From a virus, in the IMG/VR virus record IMGVR_UViG_3300031886_000025, positions 1 through 29,521 of that record: DNA of 29,521 bases; one strand, given 5' to 3'. Every line of letters starts with the position of its first letter. Position 1 is the first letter of the stretch. A model generated the notes under the pieces. It worked only from the letters and a program-made list of their open reading frames with translations, had not been told where the DNA came from and ran no database searches. Below are positions 5,579 through 14,184 of this stretch, one piece after another. The translations under genes and the position numbers were made by a program.

Positions 5579-5914
5579 ATGGCTATTACAAACCACGAAA
5601 TTACAACAGGACAAACGGTAGATGTGTTATTAGTACCAGCAGGAAAAACTTTTGCAGTAACAGGTTTATTATTATGTAATACTGCGGCAGTAGATCCAGC
5701 AGGAGGAAATGATAGTACGTTTACAATATATGCTGTAGCAAATGGTGAAGCCCCAGGTAACAAAAATATTATAGTTAACTCAGTAACACTTCCAGGTGCT
5801 GAAACCTTTACATTAGATACAGAAAAATTGATTTTAGCCGCAGGCGATAAAGTTAGAATTTCAGTTGGTGGCGCATCTAATGTTGCTTCGGTTGTAAGCT
5901 ATCTGGAGGTATAA
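5579..5914 (+). CDS. Small beta-sandwich-like virion protein (copy 1)
   Basis: This 111-residue protein has the plan of two other small proteins here (13376-13705 and 28480-28797). An opening strand (VDVLLVPAGKTFAVTGLLLC in this copy) is followed by a variable middle, then a strand carrying L-x2-G-x-x-(V/L) residues, then KLILAAGDKVRIS and a closing strand VASVVSYLEV. Such proteins are probably small decoration or fibre-associated proteins; the function is not established. GGATAAAA lies before the ATG with only weak ribosome-binding character. Its stop codon overlaps the next start (TAATG), so translation is coupled to the 264-residue protein. Confidence 0.72.
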   Translation: MAITNHEITTGQTVDVLLVPAGKTFAVTGLLLCNTAAVDPAGGNDSTFTIYAVANGEAPGNKNIIVNSVTLPGAETFTLDTEKLILAAGDKVRISVGGASNVASVVSYLEV

Positions 5915-6708
5915 TGAAATTTCTAAAAAGACACTCCTCAAATAAAAGAATGATTAACGGTAAAGGCGTGGTCTACGATCAATATGAAAATATTAATATT
6001 GAATCTGTAGGTTCACTGCAAGTTCCTAAAGGAACAACAGCACAAAGACCTACTTTACCTATAGTTGGTCAACTTAGATATAACACAACAACTAAAAACT
6101 TTGAAGTTTATGAAGATGTTGGTGGCGGTGGTACAATGTGGAAATCATTTAGATTAAGTGAACCATTTGGAGTAACAGTTCAATCTTTAGGAAATGGAAA
6201 TGATACAGAAATAAACTTTGGTGTATTAGATTCAAATGACGGTGGTATGAAACAAGAACCAGCTACTCCTCAAGCAGTATTAGTAATGGTAGAAAACGTT
6301 TTACAAATTCCAACAACAAATTATACACTTATACAAAATCCTTGTAGTGTTAATAGTATTAAGGTAGCTGTGGTACAAAACTATAATGCTACTGGTGTTG
6401 GAGCATTTCAAAGTAAAGATTTAGCATTTGTTGATTGGATAGATAAAGGTTATCACGTAGGTCAACAAATTGTAATAACAGGATCAGCTAATAATAATGG
6501 AACATATTCAGTTACAGCAGTTACACAAGAATATTTAAGTGCTAATCAATTGCTTGTTAATGAAACTAACGTAGGAAACGCTCAAATTTTTGTAGACGGT
6601 AAAAGTTCAGTAACAACTAATTCATACCCTGTAGGGTTTTATCTTGCATTTGGTACACCTGTACCTACTGGAAAACCAGTAACAGTTATTCATAACTTCG
6701 ACAAATAA
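5914..6708 (+). CDS. Tail-fibre-associated protein with GTTAQRP/RYNT motif
   Basis: This 264-residue protein overlaps the upstream stop by one base, with GGAGG (5904-5908) as ribosome site. Residues about 33-65 contain VPKGTTAQRP, then GQLRYNTTTKNFEVYE, a motif pair also present in the 917- and 1236-residue fibre proteins and known from many phage fibres. Residues about 85-135 form a segment ending MVENVLQIPTTNY, which resembles a hairpin-type adaptor. Residues about 150-235 (GYHVGQQIVITGSANNNGTYS) look like a small beta-barrel with a hydrophobic core. A structural role is inferred. It ends 40 bases before the next gene, and a late promoter intervenes. Confidence 0.7.
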   Translation: MKFLKRHSSNKRMINGKGVVYDQYENINIESVGSLQVPKGTTAQRPTLPIVGQLRYNTTTKNFEVYEDVGGGGTMWKSFRLSEPFGVTVQSLGNGNDTEINFGVLDSNDGGMKQEPATPQAVLVMVENVLQIPTTNYTLIQNPCSVNSIKVAVVQNYNATGVGAFQSKDLAFVDWIDKGYHVGQQIVITGSANNNGTYSVTAVTQEYLSANQLLVNETNVGNAQIFVDGKSSVTTNSYPVGFYLAFGTPVPTGKPVTVIHNFDK

Positions 6709-6725
6709 ATTATTCCCCAAAATAC

Positions 6726-6733
6726 CATAAATA
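6726..6733 (+). promoter_or_regulatory. T4-type late promoter (CATAAATA)
   Basis: A NATAAATA match ending 15 bases before the ATG at 6749, with GGAG at 6741-6744 between them. The resulting leader would be very short, about 10 bases. Confidence 0.75.
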
Positions 6734-6748
6734 CGTAAAAGGAGTACT

Positions 6749-9502
6749 ATGCCAACAGGTACAACAAATTTAGGTAGAATATCAGGACCATTACTTAAAG
6801 AAAATCTGACAAGATCTAGTGATTTAGCTTTTGAAACAGATTTACTTTTCATTGGGCATACTAATAGTAAAATAGGTATTAGAACAGATGCTCCATCAAA
6901 AGATTTAACTATTACAGGAACAACAAAAGTTCCTACAGAATTAACTGCCACAAATAGTGCTACAATTGGAAATATGGTATGGGACCAAGATGGTATTAGA
7001 TCTTTATTAGGTCCTATTACAATAACAACTGGTGCAGGCGGGGCCATAACTTATAAAGAATTAAGAACAGAACATCTTTACTTCACAAATAGTACTATAG
7101 GTGCTTATAATACAAATTCAAATATTGAAATTTATCCGGGACCTGGTACTGGAAAATTTGTAATTCCTAGTGATTTAAAATCTTACGGAAGTATTCATTC
7201 TACAGCAGATATAACATTTGATGGTAGTGTTTTTATAGGTGGAGATTCAGATGAAGATACTATAAAATTTGAAGGTGACATAACTTCTAACTTAAATGTA
7301 GACCAAACATTAACATTTGATGTAGGTGCAAATTTAAAAAGATGGGGATACTTCCACGTAAAAAGTATGCCTGACTTGAATAACATTACTATTGATAACT
7401 TTATAAGTTTAAATGGAGTAGCTGTTAATTTAGGTATAACAAACAAATGGTATGTTACTACAGATGGTACTGACGCATTATCGGGTACTCATCCTAACTT
7501 TGCATTTGGAACTATTAAACATACATTACAAACTATTGAAGAAAGTACAGCAGGACCACATGAAGTTCACGTTTTTCCAGGAACATATGAAGAAGTTTTT
7601 CCATTAGAAATTCCTGAAAATGTTACTATAAAAGGTATAGGTCAAGGAGCTGTTATTATAAAACCAACAGTTGGAACACAAAGTGAATTTGCATTTTTAT
7701 TAAATGATAGTTGTTCTATACAAAATGTTACTATTACTGGAAGTTTAGGTGGTTTTAAATTTGCCAATAATGCAACTATTGTAAATCAATCTCCTTATCT
7801 AGCAGATATTAAATTAAAATTAGAAGACAGTCTTGCTTACGGTATATCACTTAACGGAAATATAACTGATACAAACAGTGAAGATAGTGTATCACTTAAA
7901 AATGTATCTATAAAATTAAATCATGCTAATTCAGTAGGAATTTATACTACAGGTGCAGGCGTAAAAGTAGAAGCAATAGAATGTATTATAGAAGGACTAG
8001 CTGATAAAGGAATTGAAAATACAGGTGGAGAAGTAAAAGTAATAGGATCTATATTCCGTAATTTAACTACAGCAATTAGTGGAAATGGAGCTACTACTAT
8101 AGTCAATGCAATAGGTTGTGCATTTGATAAAGTAACTCAAAATGTAAATCCTGTTAATAATGCTAAAATTTATACAAGTTCTTTTGATGAAAAAAATAAT
8201 TTTGAAGTAGGTGATTTAACAGGAACAAATTATCACTTTGGAATTAATGATAAACAATTTAATTTAAAATCTAGTTCAATAACTTTAACTGATTCACAAA
8301 TTAATTTTACAGGTGGTGATCATACACATCTTGAAGGTGATGAATTAACTGTAGGTGATTATACTATAACTGATGGTACATTAAAAACTCATACAGGTGA
8401 TATTAATGTTAAATCTACTGGAACAATTAATTTTAATACTGATACTAAAATTTTAAACAATAACAGTATAACAATATCAGGTGATGGAACTATAGCAGGT
8501 TCATTAATTAATCTTGGTGATCAACCTACAGACATTGTAGACTTCAATATGGATATGACACAAGATTTATTACCAGCTGACAATACAATACGAAATTTGG
8601 GTTCCGCAAGTAAGCAATGGTATAAATCTACTTTTTCTACTGTAGATTTTGGTAATCTTGTAGTTCATAATAATACTATGAGAACAACAGAATCTAATGC
8701 TGACTTAGAATTAAAAGGTAGTGGAACTGGTAATGTTGTTACTGAAGAATTATCATTTGGCACAGGAATTTCTTCTGCAAATGATATAGTTTTTGATACA
8801 GGAGCATCAACACTTACAGTTAATAGTACAACAGCATTAAACGTTCCTGTAGGAACAACTGCACAAAGACCTACACAAGATAGAGGAATAAGATTTGACA
8901 CTACTAGTTCATTATTTGAAACATTTCACGGAGGAGCAACTCCTTTAGGTGGTGTAATAGATGCTGATTTAGACACTAAAATAGATTTAACAAGTAATCA
9001 ATTTACATTTAAAATAGCTGGATCTAACGTAGGTACTTTAACTGGTACAGAACTAACACTTAATAGATTTGGAAGTCAAGATCAAGTTAATATAGATGAC
9101 AATACTATAACTGTACCTGACGGAGCCGTAAATGCTCAAGCAGGTTTAGAAGCTAATGGTACTGGTAAAGTAATATTAGACACATCTAACTTTACTATGT
9201 CTGGGGGCACTCTTCTTAATAGTGAAAGTGAAAGCGATATTATTGTTACAGGTACGGGTTTAAAAGTAGATAGATTTGTTAAAATAGACGCTCCAGCTAT
9301 CAAATTTCCATATGGTACTTCTGTAGAACAAGAAGGAAAATCCAACAAAAAACAAGGTGAATTGTTTTGGAATACAGATGTTTCTATACTTCAAGTATGG
9401 ACTGGAACTGAATGGAAATCTGCTACAGGACAAGCAGAAACAAGCATAACTATAGAAGATTTAGAAGCAATTAACTTAACATATAACTTAATAATTAATT
9501 AA
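6749..9502 (+). CDS. Large tail-fibre protein with beta-helix segment
   Basis: This 917-residue protein has an N-terminal segment, LGRISGPLLKENL, then LAFETDLLFIGHTNSKIGI (residues about 8-50). It is clearly homologous to the N-terminus of the 1236-residue protein and is probably the particle-attachment end. Residues about 234-470 carry a DUF1565-like right-handed beta-helix pattern (WYVTTDGTDALSG then VHVFPGTYEEVFPLEIPENV). Later come fibre repeats such as NADLELKGSGTGNVV and a VPVGTTAQRP motif, and the end reads TSITIEDLEAINLTYNLI. The role is inferred as a host-contact fibre or tailspike-like protein; the beta-helix may bind or cut polysaccharide, but no catalytic residues can be assigned. 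GGAG sits four bases before the ATG and a late promoter is directly upstream. Confidence 0.78.
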   Translation: MPTGTTNLGRISGPLLKENLTRSSDLAFETDLLFIGHTNSKIGIRTDAPSKDLTITGTTKVPTELTATNSATIGNMVWDQDGIRSLLGPITITTGAGGAITYKELRTEHLYFTNSTIGAYNTNSNIEIYPGPGTGKFVIPSDLKSYGSIHSTADITFDGSVFIGGDSDEDTIKFEGDITSNLNVDQTLTFDVGANLKRWGYFHVKSMPDLNNITIDNFISLNGVAVNLGITNKWYVTTDGTDALSGTHPNFAFGTIKHTLQTIEESTAGPHEVHVFPGTYEEVFPLEIPENVTIKGIGQGAVIIKPTVGTQSEFAFLLNDSCSIQNVTITGSLGGFKFANNATIVNQSPYLADIKLKLEDSLAYGISLNGNITDTNSEDSVSLKNVSIKLNHANSVGIYTTGAGVKVEAIECIIEGLADKGIENTGGEVKVIGSIFRNLTTAISGNGATTIVNAIGCAFDKVTQNVNPVNNAKIYTSSFDEKNNFEVGDLTGTNYHFGINDKQFNLKSSSITLTDSQINFTGGDHTHLEGDELTVGDYTITDGTLKTHTGDINVKSTGTINFNTDTKILNNNSITISGDGTIAGSLINLGDQPTDIVDFNMDMTQDLLPADNTIRNLGSASKQWYKSTFSTVDFGNLVVHNNTMRTTESNADLELKGSGTGNVVTEELSFGTGISSANDIVFDTGASTLTVNSTTALNVPVGTTAQRPTQDRGIRFDTTSSLFETFHGGATPLGGVIDADLDTKIDLTSNQFTFKIAGSNVGTLTGTELTLNRFGSQDQVNIDDNTITVPDGAVNAQAGLEANGTGKVILDTSNFTMSGGTLLNSESESDIIVTGTGLKVDRFVKIDAPAIKFPYGTSVEQEGKSNKKQGELFWNTDVSILQVWTGTEWKSATGQAETSITIEDLEAINLTYNLIIN

Positions 9503-9541
9503 GCAATATTCTAGCATACTACAACATAAATCCAAAATCAG

Positions 9542-9549
9542 TATAAATA
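9542..9549 (+). promoter_or_regulatory. T4-type late promoter, exact TATAAATA
   Basis: An exact match to the T4 late-promoter consensus TATAAATA. It is followed by an unusually long leader of about 100 bases before the ATG at 9657. Confidence 0.85.
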
Positions 9550-9568
9550 CTAATAATGTTTAAATCAG

Positions 9569-9656
9569 ACCTTGTTTTAGACAGGACAAACTGTGGTTCA
9601 ACCCGCAAGGTAATGTGGTTGGTGGGACAAGATCCCCGTGCTAAAGGAGATAGAGA
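9569..9656 (+). promoter_or_regulatory. Structured leader of the 1236-residue fibre gene
   Basis: ACCTTG (9569-9574) pairs with CAAGGT (9606-9611). Inside this loop ACAG (9581-9584) pairs with CTGT (9591-9594). A further hairpin, GGGA (9623-9626) with TCCC (9632-9635), lies downstream, and the Shine-Dalgarno AAAGGAGA (9643-9650) is near the ATG. The leader is more GC-rich than its surroundings and much longer than other leaders here. The pairing was done by eye and its function is unknown. Confidence 0.4.
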
Positions 9657-12600
9657 ATGGCCGTAGGTCGAATTTCAGGACAGCTCTTAAAGTCCAACTT
9701 ACTTCGTAATGGAGTAAACCTGGCCTTCGAGACTGATCTTTTATACATTGATGTTAATAATTCTCGAATAGGAGTTAACACTGCTAGTCCCCAGTTTCCA
9801 TTAGATGTTAATGGAGCAGTACGTACAACAGATTTAGAAGTCACAAATTCAGCAGTTATTAATAATATTACAATTGGTGCTAATTCAATTACTACAACTG
9901 CACCTTCTCTTAATATTACTTCACCAGACGGTATTTTATACAACAATAAACTATTAATTGATGATATAGAAATTAGTGGTAACACTATTAAAGCCACAGA
10001 TTCCAATCAAAATTTTGAAATTCAAACTAGTGGTACAGGTATTGTAGAAGTATTTGGTGATACTTTAGTTAATGGTAATATTCATGCTACAGGTAATATA
10101 AGAGCTGATGGCAATATTCAAATAGGTGACGCAGATACAGATTCAATTTCAATTGCGGCAGATTTTACAAGTAACATTACTCCAGATTTAACTGACACAT
10201 ATAATATGGGTTCCGCAACAAAAAGGTGGAATGACGTATATGCAAATAACTTAATTGTAGATAATCTTACATTGAATGGTAACATTACTGTACAAGGTCT
10301 TGACTTAACGGCTAGACCAGGAAAAATTTATTATGTTGCAACAAATGGTGATGATGCTAAAACAGGAACTCACCAAAATGATCCTTTTGCAACAGTTTCA
10401 AAAGCATTAACAACTGCAACAGATGGAGATTTAGTTTACATATATCCAGGAACATATAATGAAGTTTTACCTTTAACTATTCCTGCTGGAGTTTCAGTAA
10501 GAGGTGACGGTATTAGAGCAGTTGTTATTAAACCTCATGGAAGTACACCAAACAAAGATGTATTCATTCTTAATGGTGAATCTACTGTTGAAGATTTAAC
10601 TATTGCAGATTTTTATTATAATTCTGGTGCAACAGAAGGACACGCATTTAGATTAGCCACTGGCGCAGATAGTACATATTTCCAACTTACAAGTGATATA
10701 CCTTTAATTAAAAATGTTGCTGTAATTACAAAAGGTTCAGTAACTTCAGGTGCAGACCCTAGAGGTTTTGACCAAGGAGATGCAGGTAAAGGAGCATTTC
10801 TTGATGGACAAGTAGTTGGAGGAATTACTCCAGAAGTTAGAGTTAGATTTCAAAATTGTACATTTATTACACCTGGTATGGATGCAATAACAGTAACAAA
10901 TGGTGTAAGAGTAGATTTTATTAATTCATTTACATATTTTGCAAACAAAGGTATTAATGTTACAGATGGTTCATATGGACAAGGTGGGGACGGAAAAACA
11001 AGAGTAAACATAGCAGGATTATCAGGATCTTTTCCAGCACCTAGTGAAACTGCAACTTATTATGATAAAGATGGATCAACAAAATTAGCTGAAGGAACAA
11101 TTGAATCTGTAGACGCAGGTAATAATTTAGTTGCATTCGATGGCAAAGTTGGTGCGTTTGCTTTACCTTCAACAAGACCTACTAAAACAGTTACAGTCAC
11201 AGGAACTACAATAGATGGAACAACTAAAAAATATGGAAATGGAAGTTTCAAACAAACAGCTTCTAGTCATAATTTAAAAGTTGCAGGACATACAGACTTT
11301 GGTTTTAGTACTGGAAATTTCCAAATAGAAGGTTGGTTATACCCTACATCAGTACAAAGTAATACTTTGTTTACTATAGGAAGTTTAGAAATTGATATTC
11401 TTAATAACGTTCCTAGAGTTAAACTTGATGGAAATGTAATTGCAACTGAAAGTGCAGGTTTTAATATTAATGTTTGGACTCACTTTGCTGTAGGAAGACA
11501 AAACAATACGTTAAAAATGTTTATTGGCGGAGTTAATGACAGTAACGTAGATGTTTCTGGTTGGACTGCAGATTTAGGCGGTTCAGATGATGTTTATATT
11601 GGAAATAGTAATTCACTTAATAATGCCTTTACTGGTTTTATAGATGACGTTAGAATAATCAAAGGTGATATGACATATACAGCAAACTTTACACCACCTA
11701 GTGTAGAATTAACAAATACAAATAATAATAATGGTATTACAGCATTAATGTTAAATGCTAATAACTTTTTAGATAATTCTAAACTATTTCAAGATATTAG
11801 ATTCTCAGGCGGTTCAACAGCTAACGAAATTACTTTAGCTGATTATTCAGACTTTGGATCAGATTTTAGAAGTATATCAAGTGCAAACGTTTATGGAACT
11901 TACGGTGTTGTTGCAGATGGTATTGGTGCAAATGTAAATTTAGTTAATCATAATTTTAACTATGTAGGTTCAGGAAAAAGTTTTGCAAATGATGTAAATG
12001 AAGTTGTACAAGCAAATGAAGTTGTTGCTTCAACTAATGCAAAAATAAATTATAATTCAGTTGATCAAAGTGGTGGATTTAGACTTGGTGAGCAATTTGC
12101 AATAAATCAAGATACTGGTTTAATAGAATTTAAATCTACTGAATTAAAAATAGATACTACTTCTCAAATGTCAATTACTAATGGTTCTAATACTACTGTT
12201 TTAGATGGTACTAAAGTAGAAACACCTAAATTAAGAATGAGTGGAACTACTATTGAAAGTTTATCAGGAAATTTAGATTTTAATTCAAGTACAAATGTAA
12301 TTAATTTATTAAACAATGTTAATGTTACAGGAAATTTAGATGTAACAGGAAATATAACAATTGGTGGTAACATAACAATTGGTGATGAAGCTACTGATAC
12401 AGTTACTATTACTGCTGGAATAGGAAGTGATTTAATTCCTGCAACAGATAATACTTACAATTTAGGTAATGATACTAATAGATGGAATACATTATTTGCA
12501 AATCAAATACAAGTAGATAGTATTAATCTTACAAATAATGTAATCAAAACAACTGATAGTAATGCTGATTTAGAATTAATGGCAAACGGGACTGGCGGGA

Positions 12601-13367
12601 TCAGATTAGAATCATTTAGATTTAATCAAAATATTATTACTAACGATTCAGGAGATATGACAATTACTCCTGCAACAGGAATAGCAAGAGTTGACGGCAC
12701 AGGAAGTATTAGAATACCATCAGGTACAACTGCAGAAAGACCTGGAAGTCCTGCAAATGGTATGATACGTTACAACACAGATACAAGTTTATTTGAAGGT
12801 TATGAAGGAGCAAATTGGTTAGCATTAACAGGTGTATATGATTTAGATAGAGACACTTATATTACAGCAGAAGCTACTCCAGGTGCAGATGATGATACTA
12901 TTAGATTTTATGCTGGTGGAGTTTTAGTAGCAAACGTTAATTCTACTAGATTTGACATAACAAAATTAGTTGTAGATTCCATAGAAATTGATGGAAATAC
13001 CATAACAACTACAGGTGTAAATCAGGATTTAATATTAAATGCTAATGGAAATGGTAGCATTAGAATAGAAGACTTTAAATTTGAAGGAAATACGATAACT
13101 AATACTATATCGGCTCCAATCGTACTTAAAACGAGCGGAAACGGTTATGTTGATGTTTCAGATGCTGGTGGATTTGTACTTCCTTCAGGTACTGCATTAG
13201 ATAGACCTGCTGTAGGTCAGTTGGGTATGACGAGGTACAATACTCAAGATAGCAGGGTAGAGTTATATGATGGAAGCAATTGGGGATCAATTGCAGGTTC
13301 GTCAGGAGCGATAAGCGTACTTGATGCAACTGAAATTTCAATAACATACGCAATTGCGTTAGGATAA
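9657..13367 (+). CDS. Very large tail-fibre protein: beta-helix plus LamG-like domain
   Basis: This 1236-residue protein is a paralogue of the 917-residue one at the N-terminus (VGRISGQLLKSNLLRNG, LAFETDLLYID; IGVNTASPQFPLDVNG at about 38-53). Residues about 223-430 form a beta-helix segment (YYVATNGDDAKTGT; IYPGTYNEVLPLTIPAGVSV). Residues about 510-690 look like a concanavalin/LamG-type domain inserted in the fibre: FQIEGWLYPT, VWTHFAVGR, MFIGGVND, FTGFIDDVRI, then YTANFTPPS. A conserved core at about 740-830 (VYGTYGVVADGIGANVNL; SGGFRLGEQFAINQDTG) also occurs in part in the two giant proteins downstream. The C-terminal third has DLILNANGNGSI-type repeats and GTTAERP/RYNT motifs. It probably contacts host surface glycans, an inference from the fold. 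Confidence 0.8.
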   Translation: MAVGRISGQLLKSNLLRNGVNLAFETDLLYIDVNNSRIGVNTASPQFPLDVNGAVRTTDLEVTNSAVINNITIGANSITTTAPSLNITSPDGILYNNKLLIDDIEISGNTIKATDSNQNFEIQTSGTGIVEVFGDTLVNGNIHATGNIRADGNIQIGDADTDSISIAADFTSNITPDLTDTYNMGSATKRWNDVYANNLIVDNLTLNGNITVQGLDLTARPGKIYYVATNGDDAKTGTHQNDPFATVSKALTTATDGDLVYIYPGTYNEVLPLTIPAGVSVRGDGIRAVVIKPHGSTPNKDVFILNGESTVEDLTIADFYYNSGATEGHAFRLATGADSTYFQLTSDIPLIKNVAVITKGSVTSGADPRGFDQGDAGKGAFLDGQVVGGITPEVRVRFQNCTFITPGMDAITVTNGVRVDFINSFTYFANKGINVTDGSYGQGGDGKTRVNIAGLSGSFPAPSETATYYDKDGSTKLAEGTIESVDAGNNLVAFDGKVGAFALPSTRPTKTVTVTGTTIDGTTKKYGNGSFKQTASSHNLKVAGHTDFGFSTGNFQIEGWLYPTSVQSNTLFTIGSLEIDILNNVPRVKLDGNVIATESAGFNINVWTHFAVGRQNNTLKMFIGGVNDSNVDVSGWTADLGGSDDVYIGNSNSLNNAFTGFIDDVRIIKGDMTYTANFTPPSVELTNTNNNNGITALMLNANNFLDNSKLFQDIRFSGGSTANEITLADYSDFGSDFRSISSANVYGTYGVVADGIGANVNLVNHNFNYVGSGKSFANDVNEVVQANEVVASTNAKINYNSVDQSGGFRLGEQFAINQDTGLIEFKSTELKIDTTSQMSITNGSNTTVLDGTKVETPKLRMSGTTIESLSGNLDFNSSTNVINLLNNVNVTGNLDVTGNITIGGNITIGDEATDTVTITAGIGSDLIPATDNTYNLGNDTNRWNTLFANQIQVDSINLTNNVIKTTDSNADLELMANGTGGIRLESFRFNQNIITNDSGDMTITPATGIARVDGTGSIRIPSGTTAERPGSPANGMIRYNTDTSLFEGYEGANWLALTGVYDLDRDTYITAEATPGADDDTIRFYAGGVLVANVNSTRFDITKLVVDSIEIDGNTITTTGVNQDLILNANGNGSIRIEDFKFEGNTITNTISAPIVLKTSGNGYVDVSDAGGFVLPSGTALDRPAVGQLGMTRYNTQDSRVELYDGSNWGSIAGSSGAISVLDATEISITYAIALG

Positions 13368-13375
13368 AAATTTAA

Positions 13376-13705
13376 ATGGCAACATACTTTAAAAATTCAA
13401 TAATAAAAAACGTTGGGACAGTTCCAATAACGGTTTATTCACCGCCAATAGGAACTAACACAATTGTTTTAGGACTTAATCTTGCAAACTTAATTGAAAG
13501 TATTGTAAAAGTTACTGTAACATTACAAGATACAACTAGTGTTTCAGGTTATATTGTTAAAGATGTAATGATTGCCCCTAATTCTAGTTTAAGAATTTTA
13601 AGTGCAGGTGAAAAATTAATTATTGCCTCACAAAGTACACTACAAGTGAATGCGGATATTGCCGATTCAGTAGATGTTGTAATGAGTTTCGTGGAGTTAA
13701 CATAA
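13376..13705 (+). CDS. Small beta-sandwich-like virion protein (copy 2)
   Basis: This 109-residue protein has the same plan as the proteins at 5579-5914 and 28480-28797. Its opening strand is VPITVYSPPIGTNTIVLGLN, the middle strand has KVTVTLQDTT, a turn reads LRILSAGEKLIIAS, and the closing strand is VDVVMSFVEL. These three copies share the small-beta pattern more than exact sequence. It lies 8 bases after the 1236-residue gene without a strong ribosome site, so it is probably coupled. Its stop is one base before the next ATG. The likely role is decoration or fibre attachment; the function is unproven. Confidence 0.7.
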   Translation: MATYFKNSIIKNVGTVPITVYSPPIGTNTIVLGLNLANLIESIVKVTVTLQDTTSVSGYIVKDVMIAPNSSLRILSAGEKLIIASQSTLQVNADIADSVDVVMSFVELT

Positions 13706-13706
13706 G

Positions 13707-14165
13707 ATGAGTGATATTGGTCAAAATTTAAAAGCATATATGTTAGCAGGAATTAAAGATAGATATTTCTATGGTTTAAGAAGAACTATCGATGGAACTT
13801 TGTATATGCATAAAATTGATCAAATGAAAGCTGGAGAATCTGTTTCAATTAATGTTCCAGGTAATCCTGCAGAAAATTATATTGATTTTGATCAAGGAAC
13901 TGATTTTTATGAAGGTAGAGGACCAAATCATTCTCTAGTTTATGAAAATTTAAAATACGAACAATTTAGATGGGACGATGTTAATCTAAATTATTATGTA
14001 AACGATAATGGAGAGTTAGTAGTAAGAATTAATGCTACAAAAGATCAGGGCACTGTCACTTATCCAGAAACATTAGAAGAAGCTAGTGTCCAGCCTAAGG
14101 AATTTACATTTGATAGAGATGTATATTCATTTGATAGTAATGAAAGAACTTGGGATAGAACTTAA
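13707..14165 (+). CDS. Small virion protein, YFYGLRR family (copy 1)
   Basis: This 152-residue protein is a paralogue of the gene at 16780-17136. Shared blocks are RYFYGLRRT (about residues 18-26), a K-(I/V)-D segment, a D-F-x2-G-x-D-F-Y-(E/D)-G-R block and YENLKYEQFRWD. Both then have N-(L/I)-NYY(V/I)N and GELVVRIN. Copy 1 has a C-terminal tail of about 30 extra residues (TLEEASVQPKEFTFDRDV). The many aromatic and charged residues and the exact repeat spacing suggest a folded structural protein. I recall similar proteins in marine T4-like phages, but no function is known to me. It starts one base after the upstream stop (TAAGATG). Confidence 0.75.
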   Translation: MSDIGQNLKAYMLAGIKDRYFYGLRRTIDGTLYMHKIDQMKAGESVSINVPGNPAENYIDFDQGTDFYEGRGPNHSLVYENLKYEQFRWDDVNLNYYVNDNGELVVRINATKDQGTVTYPETLEEASVQPKEFTFDRDVYSFDSNERTWDRT

Positions 14166-14184
14166 AACGTGGGAGTATTAAAAA

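Noticed and set aside
9591-9611. tRNA T-arm-like sequence (GGTTCAACCC) in the leader at 9542-9656
   Set aside because: The flanking bases do not form the five-pair T stem and no acceptor or anticodon arms could be found.
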